Assembly: GCA_024349245.1 (NCBI GenBank)
Contig: JALDNG010000786.1
Location: 23,074-87,073, forward strand
Length of the DNA: 64,000 nucleotides
DNA from: Neodontobutis hainanensis
Taxonomy: Eukaryota > Chordata > Actinopteri > Gobiiformes > Odontobutidae
Reading direction: 5' to 3'
Position 1 is the first letter of the stretch; every line of letters starts with the position of its first letter. A program made the translations under genes and the position numbers. Under the pieces are notes generated by a model. It did no database searches and was not told the origin of the DNA. It saw nothing but the letters and a program-made list of their open reading frames with translations. Below, one piece after another: positions 12,341 through 24,000 of the stretch.

Positions 12341-15300
12341 AAATTATATAATCTTTTTATATTATTCTACTGTTTGTAAAATTTGGCTCATGTTTCATGG
12401 GACCTCCTGTAAGATAGCGGTCTAGTTTTCTTAACTATTTGGCCTTAAAAGTAATTTGTTGAGTTTCTTCCACCCACATACCTGTTCACCTAATTATAAC
12501 TTTCTCTTCTTCCTTCGCTGATCTTGTATTTTCGTCTTTTGATCTCCTTATTATCAGATTTCCGATTAAATGGGTTTTATCTTATCAAATGTATTTCATA
12601 TTTTGAAGTTGAACATAAGTTTGGCTCTTGTTCGTTTCGCCGATGAGTTAATTGTACAGCGGTATAAAATAGAACCAGAGCTTAATATCTCAATCGAAAC
12701 CTTAATTTCATGCTAAAATGAATATCAATTTTATCTTACTTATAATTCTTTCTGCTAATCCTTTTGTAAAACTGTGCTAACTATAATCGATTCACTTATT
12801 CGGGCTTTTGGCATAATCCTGTGAACTCTTGTGAGCTGAACCGTGATTAGTTGTCTGCCACAATTTGTAAATATAGGAAAAATCTTTAAAAAGTATAGCG
12901 GAGCTAATAAATCAGGGTATGGCGTTGCATGCTGTATGGGAATGAATTATACGCATTAACAACTCGCTTCTCTTCTACTTAACATTATTGAACCTGTATA
13001 GAGTCGTGATCAGTTGTGCCAAACTTTTTCTTATATCCGAGTCTCATTCAACAACGATTTAAGTTTTACAGGCAGAAATGATTCAAATTTTAAAAGCAGA
13101 ATATCTATACAGGAAGATTTTGCTTATTTATTTTATGTTTTGCGAAAAAAATAAAAAAAGATTAGTTCTCACTATTTAATTTATTTTAAATTTACGCCAG
13201 GTTCTGTTTCAAAGAAACCGACTTTGAATATTTTGATTGAAATTTTTGAGCTCATTCTTCATACAAAATACATATTTTTATCATTCATGCCAATGAGGAA
13301 GCTGGATCTTTTCTCTCCAACACCCATAAGGTATTTTAGCACACGTACGTGCGTCAAACGCAGTTGGCATCCTCGTCCCTAGTTTTTGTGAATTAGGGTT
13401 TCATGTATTACAATAATAGCTTTAATTGTTTATAAATCCCTTATCATTAACTTTTTGCATTTAAATTCAATGGGTTTTAGTCGAAATTCGGTTGGCGCAA
13501 TTTATGTATCGACTATGAATGGAGATTTTCACAAATCGTAAAACATTTCGAATCTCTCTTTGAAATGGTAACAAAGCAGTTTTACAATTCGAACGATTCT
13601 TTTAAATGGAAAGGAACTATTGCACTATTCCTGCTTAAGTTCAGAATACGTTGGAATATACACCAATACTTGCCCCCTTTAGTTTTTTGTACCAAAATTT
13701 GTAATTTGATCTAAAATGCATTTATATCTCCATATACATGAGAGAAAGCCAACTTTTCACCTTATGTTTAATAAAAGGGATTCGAATATCGAGTCAAATC
13801 GCACAAAAATTTTAAAGCCACAACGGAAAGCTAAGGGAGGGAAGTTGATTCATTTACCACTCATAAAAATATAAATCTCATGTTTGTATAAATTAAAAAA
13901 TCGTTTCAAGACTATACCTTGGCTTAGCGAGGTAACTTCATTTTGATGTTCATTCCCTCATATTCGGACTCAGTTTCTTTCGGAAATTCTGAAGGTTTCG
14001 CGAGTAAATGCGCGCTTCAAAATAAAATTTACAGATTTTATAACAATCGACATTATATATCTCGAATTTAGGTGCTTTTCAAAGAGATGCAGCCAGTGGA
14101 TAAATCAATGAAGTGCCAATTGATATGAATTTATATTTAAATTGGCCATTTTAAAAGAAGGCTGGGAAGTAACCAATTGTATCCTCCACACATGTTTTTT
14201 GAATAAATAGTTATCACCCTACAAATTTTATCCAATAGATTCCAAGGTAATCAATGCCTTCAAACGCATCGCTGAGTAAATCTCAACACGTAGTTGTTCC
14301 ATACATACATTTGAGAGCAGTTGATTCTATAGTTATTTAAACATGATACTAAAGCAACGAATAAAACTTGATAATTGCTTGATGTCATTAAGGTCTGCAA
14401 ATTTATCAGCCGAGAGCAGAAACCTTTCAAATTTTATCTCTTTTCTCATTTTGTTGAAGAAGAAAACCATTTCCGAGATCTTAATTTGGTGTCGAGAGTG
14501 TAGTTCGAGACAAATTAACTGTTTTGAATACATTCTTTCGTCTGAACAGAGCGTTTCTTCCACTGATAAAATGCAATTTTTCATGCATTCTCATTCAGTA
14601 AAGAGTTTGCCTACATTACCCAATATACGAACAACATGGGAGCTTGCTCGTACTGAGGCTTCAGTTGCGGTTTTTTTCCATGAAACATTTTGTTGAATCC
14701 ACATATTTATTCCTTTACTTTAAAAATAATGTTGTCTCGATAAGAACTAACAGATGTGCCTGACTTCTGTTTGTGTCTGGAAGCACAGCGTCTTAAATTT
14801 TGTACTCTTTGTGGATGGATGTCTCCAAACATATGAAACATAAGGTATTAGGTAATGTTATGCAGAAAATACAAATTTGTTAATTTCTATTTAAACACAT
14901 GATTCAGAATCCATTTTTCTTTTTCCTGTTATTTTAATAAGGTTTACTGTCCTGACAGACTTGCACGTGATAACAGCAAACTTGCTAAACATAGTTATTC
15001 ACACATATGTCCACAAAACTGCTCACATCTGTATGAAACAATAATAACGATGTATTATATTCAAAATTTGTTGTAATGTGAGATTGAGGCTCTGTTAGGT
15101 TTAATAAAGTAAATCTTAACCGAATTTATGGCACCTAAGTTGCTGATGTTTTTGAATGAGCCAGAAACATAGGATATTACATAACTGAAAAAGGTTCAAG
15201 CTAATACGCACCACGATACCGAAATGAGAAGTGGGCAGCATGGGGCGCCCTCACCCTACATATTTTGGGTGTCCCTGATTTACACGAGAACCAAAATTTA

Positions 15301-16884
15301 ATTGATTGAAATAAACCAAAACTTTATTCTTTTTCGCTTCAACTCTACAAATCCTATTTTAAGCTTAAGCAAATCTGCAACGAAAAATTTTAATGAGTTC
15401 CAATCATCGGATATAATGGAATTTTAATGGAAAAGCAAAATAAAACTCTAATTTTTGATTAAAATTAGAAGAAAGGTTCAAAAAGCACACAAAATAAAAA
15501 CATTTAATACACTATTTTTAATGCACGTGTTGTATAAAATACTGTAACATGTAAATTTTAATTTATTCTTAAATTTTACCTTTTGATATTATAAATTTAT
15601 ATCCTAGAGCTTGAACAATTTATAAAGAAAACGAACCCCTTTTCAATTTTTAATGCCAGTATCTTTGGTTCATACTTGTTGATTTTAAAAATATATTTAT
15701 TTATAAAGTATGAATGATTAGTAATAGTCAATAATGCAAAAATACATAAAGACTGTAAACTCGTATATGCTCATTTTGTATTTTTTTCTTTATATATGGA
15801 TAAATTTAAAGGATTATTATTTGAACAAAGTATTGACAATATTAGATTTTTTAACGTTTGAATTTTCAAATTTAATTAATATGCAACGAATTTAAAATCT
15901 CATCGTGAATTATACTCAAAATTTAAACATGGTTATCAAATCATTAAAAATTGATGTACTTTTAAAGATAGCTTAAAGTTATCTACGTTTAAATTTATAA
16001 TAGGAGACGGATGCACGAAAATTAACTTTAAAAATAAATGGCGACAAAGAGAAAATTTTCCCTGTTAAAATAACAAAAAAGTAAGAACCTTCAAAAATAT
16101 TTATTATGTTATCTATTTGGTAACTAATGGCACAAGTTTACAGATGAGAAGCCATGAAATCTATTTTAGCGTATGATGGATTCATGAAAGATATATTCAA
16201 CAAAATTCATCATATTGATGTAGAAAGCTATTAACCCGCCTACATGTTAAAAAAGCCAACAGCCGAAAAATCCCGAGTTGTAGATTAATTTGATTTTAAA
16301 ATAATTAAAGGCATAAAATCAATGCGCGTCAATAAGATTATGACTAGTGATAATATAAAAAATGGGTGAAATATTTGTGATAAAAAATTTACTATAATAT
16401 ACCACGCAGGCGCACAAAAGTATATTAATTTGTCGTTTCAAAAATAAAGAAAAAAGAAACGAGGAAAGTTAGTCAAACATTGAATAACATGAAAGAAAAT
16501 CACAATAATAACACAATAAAAAAATAATTCGGAAACATTCAAAAGTAACATGAAGAATGTGTAAAATTTTGTTCTAAATTGTCATTTTAAAAGAATAGTA
16601 AATTTAAAAAAAATTGATTTGTAATGAATATGTGGATCATATAAAGGATCGGACAGGATAGAGTCTAATATTGTGATTTTAAAAAATAAATATGATTGAT
16701 TTTTAATTGTCTTAATTTCATAAAATAAAAAAAAGTTATTAAAAATGCAAAATGTCTGCCCAATATAATATCCAACACCAGTAGAATTGATGAAACAAAA
16801 AAATATGTGAAAAATAAATTTTACTTAAATGCTTTTGATTAACTATACTTTTTTATTCATCTTGTAAATATACGTATAAATCAG
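12341..16884. other. Spacer; weak piggyBac-like scrap at 14,333-14,584
   Basis: No host gene recognised. At 14,333-14,584 the minus strand has an 83-codon frame containing LSVEETLCSDERMYSKQL, loosely like the LSIDE..KQY block of piggyBac transposases; the rest does not match. Base composition changes near 15,280: a GC-rich patch (GGGGCGCCC, and CACCC pairing with GGGTG) is followed by much more AT-rich sequence. Confidence 0.35.
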
Positions 16885-17229
16885 AATATTTTCCGACACG
16901 TGAATAGGCCACATGCAGCTATCTATGTGAAAGACCCAAATTTATCAACCAACGACAAAGAAACCTTCCCGATTACCCAACAAACATATTTACAAAATTT
17001 CCTCATGAACGAATCAGCTGTAAAGGTAGGCAGGCAGGCACTCACTACTAAAACACACAGTCATTTTTATAAATATCCCATTGATCATATATTTCAATAT
17101 CTGGTCGAAATATGGGCCAGCATCTATGATTTTCACAGTATTGATTTTTCTTTCATAAAGCCAACTTGTATTTATTCGAGCCAAAAATATTTTAAATTTC
17201 TTAGACGGCGGCGGGTTATTAAACCTTAA
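16885..17229 (+). CDS. Unidentified ORF, likely 3' part of a gene
   Basis: Open frame of 114 codons without an initiating ATG at its 5' end, beginning NIFRHVNRPHAAIYVKDP and ending with the basic stretch LRRRRVIKP and a TAA. A plausible 21-nt intron (16,864-16,884, GTAAAT...TCAG) lies directly upstream, which fits the ultra-short introns of the Virilizer gene, so this may be a terminal exon. I do not recognise the protein. A possible donor (AAG/GTAGGC at 17,026) lies inside, but removing the following 35 nt would break the frame. It points toward RpS5, which is on the other strand (convergent). Confidence 0.4.
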   Translation, partial: NIFRHVNRPHAAIYVKDPNLSTNDKETFPITQQTYLQNFLMNESAVKVGRQALTTKTHSHFYKYPIDHIFQYLVEIWASIYDFHSIDFSFIKPTCIYSSQKYFKFLRRRRVIKP

Positions 17230-17804
17230 TGCTAGGTATTTTACTTGATATTATGAATGAAGTATTAACTCTGTTTGATAACTTCTTACTCATACTCTCG
17301 ACGAATTAACCAGGATTCGATTAAAAAACTCAATAACATGATTTCTGTTCAAATAGTTCACATTGAGGACATAAAAATTCATTTTAAAGTCAGATAAAGC
17401 GTTAGAGTATTCGTGTAATTCTATAGACCCGTACAATGCGTCCTCACAGTATATATTAGTGATACCAATGGTGCAAAAGAGTATAGAATGAATATAAATT
17501 TGACATATTAATAAAAATAAAAAAAATACTGGAGTATAAATAAACGCGGAACTCTCGAATTAATATCATGAATTCAAAAGAAAATTGTGTGAGCAGTTAC
17601 GAACAATGAAATATATTGAAATATTCATTTTTTTTCTTTATAAATATTGAATAGATGATGCCAAAAATCAAACAATAATACCTTTAATACTGGAGAAAAA
17701 TAAGAGTAACAAATAGAAAACTATCACGTAAAATGGAACATTGATGATTTAACTATTTTAACACTAAAAATATAAACAAAAGAAAATTTACACAATTAAT
17801 TTGT

Positions 17805-18470
17805 TTAACGGTTTGACTTTGCAACCCTTTCAATTTCGTCCTTTTTCTTTATTGCATAAGAATTGCTGGAATTCTTCGATGCATGAATCAGTTCATCCGC
17901 CAAGCATTCAGCAAGAGTTTTGACATTTCTAAAACTGGAGTCCCTAGCCCCAACAGTAATATGGTAAATGGCTTGATTGACGCGACGAAGTGGAGAGACG
18001 TCTACTGCTTGCCTTCGGACGGCTCCACCTTTACCAATTCTAGTTGAATCCTCACGAGGTCCAGAATTGACCACGGCAGTTACGAGAATCTGGATGGGAT
18101 TTTCATTGGTTAAAAGATTAATAATTTCAAATGCATCTCGAACAGTTTTGAGAGCAAGCATTTTCTTCCCACTATTTCGACCGTGCATCATAAGTGAGTT
18201 AACAAGCCTTTCCACAATTGGGCACTTTGATTTACCAAAACGTTTGGCATTGTACTTCTTTGCAGAATGGGGCAAAAATATCTTTGTGTCATTTGTGCAA
18301 ATGTGATCGCGAAGGCTTATTTCGTTAAAATCAAAGTCCATCGACCACTTACCAAATAAGAGAACATCGGGAAAGGCGTCTACGTCTCCTACAAACGATT
18401 TGTATGCCTGATTTTGTATATCAGCTTGGGGTAACTGGGATAGAAATTCAACTTTGACTGATTCCGACAT
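17805..18470 (-). CDS. RpS5: 40S ribosomal protein S5 (uS7)
   Basis: Complete intronless gene, 221 codons from ATG at 18,470 to TAA at 17,805. uS7 sits in the head of the small ribosomal subunit near the decoding and E sites and contacts mRNA and the 18S rRNA 3' major domain. Diagnostic blocks: CPIVERLVNSLMMHGRN (83-99), NSGPREDSTRIG (135-146), VRRQAVDVSPLRRVNQAI (151-168), AECLADELI (187-195) and the nearly invariant C-terminus SSNSYAIKKKDE then ERVAKSNR. It is about 17 residues longer than human RPS5, all at the N-terminus. Absence of introns is notable because the neighbouring Virilizer gene has 27; a retrocopy that replaced the ancestral gene is possible, but the frame is intact and conserved, so it is probably functional. 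Confidence 0.97.
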   Translation of the reverse strand: MSESVKVEFLSQLPQADIQNQAYKSFVGDVDAFPDVLLFGKWSMDFDFNEISLRDHICTNDTKIFLPHSAKKYNAKRFGKSKCPIVERLVNSLMMHGRNSGKKMLALKTVRDAFEIINLLTNENPIQILVTAVVNSGPREDSTRIGKGGAVRRQAVDVSPLRRVNQAIYHITVGARDSSFRNVKTLAECLADELIHASKNSSNSYAIKKKDEIERVAKSNR

Positions 18471-20069
18471 TATTTTAATTACACTATTTCGTTAATTTTC
18501 GTATTTAAATAGACACTGCATTTAAAACAGAAAAACCAAATAAAACCCCATTCGTCTTATTTCAATTTTAAAAATTTTTTATAAAATCATTGCTCAACCG
18601 AGAAACTTAATTCCGAGGATGTACGAATATTCGAATTAAAATGGTCTACTTTTATATTTTTATTTGAAATTATTTGATTGTCCTGAAGGAAACAAAAATA
18701 GCGATGAATTCGATAATGCACGATATCTGAACGTCATTTTTTATTTAAGTCAAGATATTTATAATTTTCTATATTTTAACTGAGTGCAATTATTTGTAAA
18801 AATGTAAACATTTTCATTAATTTGTATCAGCTCTCCTCGATATATGTTCCTTTTATTATAAATGTGATTCGTGTCGTATCTCCTCTTACACATCTCTCGA
18901 AGAACTCGACGTTATTTTAAAGCTCGGCGTGAATGATAATATGAAACTTTAAGATTGGTATTTTTCCCTTTATTTTAACATACGATTTTGATGTGTAAAT
19001 TTATATTTACACATATTACTGATAGGTTTAAAAAATAAAAATAATTTAAATGTTATCAAATTTTATGTGTCCTATTTTTGATGCACCAAATTTTAATTTG
19101 TTCACGCATTTCATTTTGCACAAAATAAACAGTTCTATGAGGGATAAAAAGTTTTTAACCATGATATAATCGCGATTTATAAACATAATTTCTCATGGGT
19201 AAATTTACTTTTTTATTTCTCAAATAACACCTTAATTTTTTAAGCTTCATTTCATTGGTAATTTTAAACCTGAAATAGTCGTCAATATTTTAATTATAAA
19301 TGGTGAACCCACTAGGAATTTTCTCAAAAAACATATGATAAAACTGTTTTGAAAAAATTCAGCAACGCTCTGGCGTTTTATCATTTTGAATTAAGGCATT
19401 TTTGCGCATTTTAGTATGGAATTATTTGCGCAAACTCTGTAATTATTTCATAAATTTAATGACAGAATTTTACTAAGCCTTCTCCAGGAGTTTGTCGTAA
19501 CAAATTTCATTTAAGAAAAAGGAATGTGTTTGATCTTTAATAATATTTGTTGACATCAAATTTAATATGAAATACAAACTTTATAATAAATGTTATATAC
19601 AATTCAGAATAATATGGAATGAAACATAAAAGGCGTATGAAAAGATAATTTTTTTAAACATTTGTTATTTACAATATTCTTTGTTTTTCATCTGGTGCAT
19701 ATGTACAAACCAAAAGGCGTTCTTACGCTTTGGCCGTCCAAATTAGCTTGTTACTCTGCGAATCATGCATTTTTCATTAAGTGGTTCCAAAACCTTTTTG
19801 ACCATTCATTAAATATAATTTAAAATTTTCATTGGGATTGGATATGCGCAATGGCATGCATAACTAACACCCACATACAATCATTTTTATTGAGATATAA
19901 AATCTTGAATTCACAATTTCGACTTTGTTAAAAACAAAATGAATAACATTTTTTTATAACTGACATCACATCACATCAAGGGGTATCACCATAATATTTA
20001 TAAAATAAATCCTTTTACAAATAGAACAGTTATATGGCAGTTAACGAATTCTCCATATTTCTGTTTTCA
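18471..20069. other. Spacer upstream of RpS5
   Basis: AT-rich sequence with no recognisable gene. It must contain the RpS5 promoter (minus strand, just above 18,470); no clear TATA box or pyrimidine-tract start site could be assigned. Confidence 0.5.
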
Positions 20070-20126
20070 ACCACCTCTCAAGGTTCTGAGGTGGTCGGCC
20101 TATTTTAATGGGCCTTAATTTTTTAG
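20070..20126 (+). other. Tandem hairpins followed by an Sm-like U-run
   Basis: ACCACCTC (20,070-20,077) pairs perfectly with GAGGTGGT (20,088-20,095) around a 10-nt loop. Right after it GGCC (20,097-20,100) can pair with GGCC (20,111-20,114), and AATTTTTTAG follows at 20,117-20,126, reminiscent of an Sm-binding site. The patch is much richer in GC than its surroundings. It could be part of a small nuclear or spliced-leader-type RNA, but I could not match it to U1, U2, U4, U5 or U6 motifs. Confidence 0.3.
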
Positions 20127-21098
20127 GAATGCCTAATATATCATCAAAAACAAAAAAATAGAGCTAGCATTTTTTTGTCCAAAACATACTATTTATATGA
20201 TGTTTTACACAACTATACATTTAAATTTATATATTTACCAATTATTTGTATTATCCACGAAATTACAACAATATAAATAATTAAAATTGAGTTTAGCTGA
20301 CTTTTTAAAAGTGAAAATAAAATTTTTCAAAAATTAGCTATTTTTTTAGTTTTAATAATAATATAGCCGCAGCGTATGCTTCACTTGAAAGTCCACGCAA
20401 GCTCATTAAAAAAAAACATTTTTTCATTTTTCTTTTCGACGGAACAAATTTTTACTTACTTGACTCAAAGATGGTTAATAGTTGATTGAATGTAGTATAC
20501 AACGCTTTGTACAACTTCGAAGTTCCACTTTGTTGTCTCAATTTCTTTGAAACACTGTATGATTACCCTTTTCCCCAAAGGTTAAGTATGTGGATTTTAA
20601 CTCATTCGTCAACACTGGTGAGATAAAAATCATATTTCAAAAACCTATGTAAAATGAAAAAGGATTTATTTTATACTATTCCAAATTTTTTTATCCAGTT
20701 GGTTGAATCCTTTGCATTTTTAATACTCAAGCGCTAACTAAAAAATTAAAAAGGTTAATTTTTAAACTTGCCTTTATTTGCTTTCAAACATCAAAGAAAT
20801 ATTGTCTGACGTATACGCCTATTATAAAATAAACCATATCATTAAAAAATCTATCAAACGAAATAAAGTTAAATTAAATTTCTGAGGAAAAATTTTAGCG
20901 GAAAAATAATATACATGAAGCTGTGATGTTGCCTTTTCGATATATTAGTTTTTGAATAAATGAGTTTTCGTAATATTTAAAGCATAAGTAAATGGAATAT
21001 TTTAATGGATTAATTATTTGAACATTCTGTTTGTGTCGAATATGTGGTAAACTTTTTCAATATATGAACAGAGGACGGAGCGCAAGCGCCAAAATAAA
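20127..21098. other. Spacer upstream of Virilizer
   Basis: About 1 kb of AT-rich DNA, no gene seen. It should contain the Virilizer promoter; no confident core element was identified. Confidence 0.5.
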
Positions 21099-24000
21099 AT
21101 GACAAAAGTTTTGGTGTTCTCTGGAACACTTGGTCCAAATGTGAACAAGGTAATAGTTTAGTTATAAAAGAAAAAAACATTTGTGGTTAGGTTTGAACAG
21201 CCAACGTTGATCAACGAAATATCCATCGTTCCCTTTGGGCGGATTTGCCACATTAGTTCAAGCCAGATAAGGTATTACATTTTTCGATTTAGCAAAACCT
21301 TCCCACAAAAATTTAACCTTAACATATACGCAGACGACTCAAATCGTCCTTTTTTGCCTACTTACCTTAAAATCGGGTAAGGTGAAACAATAATTTGGAG
21401 CAGCTCTTCAAGTGAAACAAACTCTGTGAGCATTGAAAAAAAAGTTTATTTGATATAATTTATGTAGTTTTTTACAAAAACTCTGCTCTTTCAGGGCAGT
21501 TTTGAATATATCAGCATTAATATTTATGAAGATTCCCACAATTTTGTCGAAGTTAGCCCAGAGTTGGTGGAAGATTTCGACGCAGTATGTCGCCCATCAA
21601 TACATAGGAAAAAATTGAACCTGCTACACAAGCATCATCGCCACCAAAGTTAAGCGTATCACAAGTATAACAATTTGAACATATAGGTGAATGAATACGG
21701 AGAAGTTGAAACAGATTCTGATAGCCTCGTATTTGTGCAGTTTTATCAATCAGATGATTGATGATTTCGATTTCGACCAGATTCTCACTGATGACTACCA
21801 GGATCCAGAGGAGTCTTGGCTAAATCAAGCTACACAAATCAATCCTCATCAGATACTTCTTGCCAAACTCTCTGTAATTTTTAAAGACTAATAAAGTTTG
21901 TGAAAAATCCTTGTATTAGAGATGAAAAACTTATAAATGAACCACTCGATGAAAATCTAGTAAACTTTATTTGATAACTGTAGGTTGTTCATTTGTTATC
22001 GATTGTGGATGTGTTGAAAAGCCAAGCTCAAGAGAACCGGTTTCATATCAATTTTACTCAGTTGGTTATTCGTGCTCGAAGAACTACTCACTGACGTTCC
22101 GCTTTTGGTGGTAACCAGTTAGTTTAACCAGTTTACTCTCAAGCAGAAAGGCTCTCCTAGACTAGCTGGTATTACGATTCATAATTAGAATTATGCACCG
22201 TTCTTTCAAATAGATGTTTGTGGGGAATTTCAAAGGAAGTTTGGGAAAGTTTGCCAGCTCTTGTAATCAAAATAAGTCAATGAAGCTGAATTTTCGGCTG
22301 CTAAAAGTGTCAATTCACACGATAGAAATGCTCTTTTGTTTGGATAAAGATTTATTTGTCAATATTCCTGTTTGCATTGATAATTTATCTTTAGGCTATA
22401 AAGATTATAGAGGCTATGATTTCACTAGCTCAAGATTGTGCGTGCGTATTTTCGATCTCAAGTCTTCTCATTAACTGTAAATAAACAAGATAAAAGCCAG
22501 CGTTTTTACAAATAATATGTCATTTTGAAGGTGCTAAAATTCTATGCGGTTGCGATGCAAACGGAGTTTCCAGAATCAATCAAATTTTTAGAATTTATGG
22601 AAAAGTTACGGTATTTACAAGTATGAAATTAAAAGAATAAAAAAAACATTGAAACTTTATCAAAAATTTATTTATTGTCTGAGTTATTTACCGCGCTTTC
22701 GAACGTCTTCGCATTTACTCTTCAGTATGTTCAGATTTTAATTTAGATTAAATTATACGAATGTTAAGTCTTCCTCTAAACTGAATTTAAATCAAGAATA
22801 TTTGTATAAAAGTCTGAAAAAAATCGAATCTTTTTTGATTTATACGTTTGAATTCCCGGTATTTCTTATAAATAACTTAGCAATTACGAGCCAAGAGTGA
22901 TTGCGATCACGTTTGGCTTCAAAAATTGGGCGAAAAATTAAAGTCGAATTCTTCAACGATCTTCAATTACATGCACGAACTTAAGTTTGTCGAGTCAATT
23001 TTGGTTATCATTGCCTCATCACCATATGTTGATTTATGCCTCATTTTAATTAGCATCAAGAAGATTCTTCTTATTTTGAGTTCTTTCAACGAAGGGCGAT
23101 ATTTTCTTGGCTACCACAATGAACCTATGAACGTCTTAACTACTCTCTTGATTTCTGATACTAAATTTGATGCTCATTTTTATATTCTGCCACTAAACTT
23201 TGTGTTGTCTTCCCCCGAGGGCATTTATCAGTGTTCCTGGTCAGATGTTGGATTATACCTCATCTTTTCATTGCAGGTGGTGCAATTGTATGATAATTTA
23301 CTTTCTTATCAAAGTACAGTGGTAGATGATCTTGGGTTGCTCCGCACATTACACCAGCTGTTGTGCTTCATGTCATGTGATATTGGATCATGCGCAGTTA
23401 TTGAGTTCTTCACTCATGACGATGCCATTCTTTCCCTTTTACACCTTATCAAAATCTCAAAAAAATCGGAGAATAAGTATTCGCTATCCTTTATTTCGTA
23501 CATTTACGCAACAACAATTGTAAAGAAAATTCTTCAAAATTTTGAGTCTACTGAGTTTATCATCAAAAATGTGGCTGAAATTAACGAATGGGTTAACAAC
23601 GAGTCAAATCCCAGCCTTTGCGAAAATCTCGGCTGGCTCATGCCTATGCAAAGAATTCGTAGAATCGACCAGTATACTAGCTTCCTTCTAGTCAACTTCA
23701 TTCTTCAAGCGCTCGGAGAGTTCCAGTACAATATTCATTCAGTTCGTTCCTGTTCAACGGCTTTGAGAATATTGACTTCATTACACTTAAAACACAAAAT
23801 CGACTGCGATTTCATTCCAGCCGAAACTTTATCATTGAACTCTATCGTAAATATTTTAGAGTTTGGCGTTATTGAGATGATGCACAAATATTTGTCTCAG
23901 GTAAAAATGGCTCTCGAGAACAAGGGGGCTCTCCGTAATAGCTATTCATACGTTTATGCTATTTATCGGGGACTCGTTCCGTTTTTGAATTTAAACCAGC

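Noticed and set aside
14343..14696. 117-codon plus ORF
   Set aside because: No start context, motif or splice partner; the opposite strand is also open, as expected by chance in this composition.
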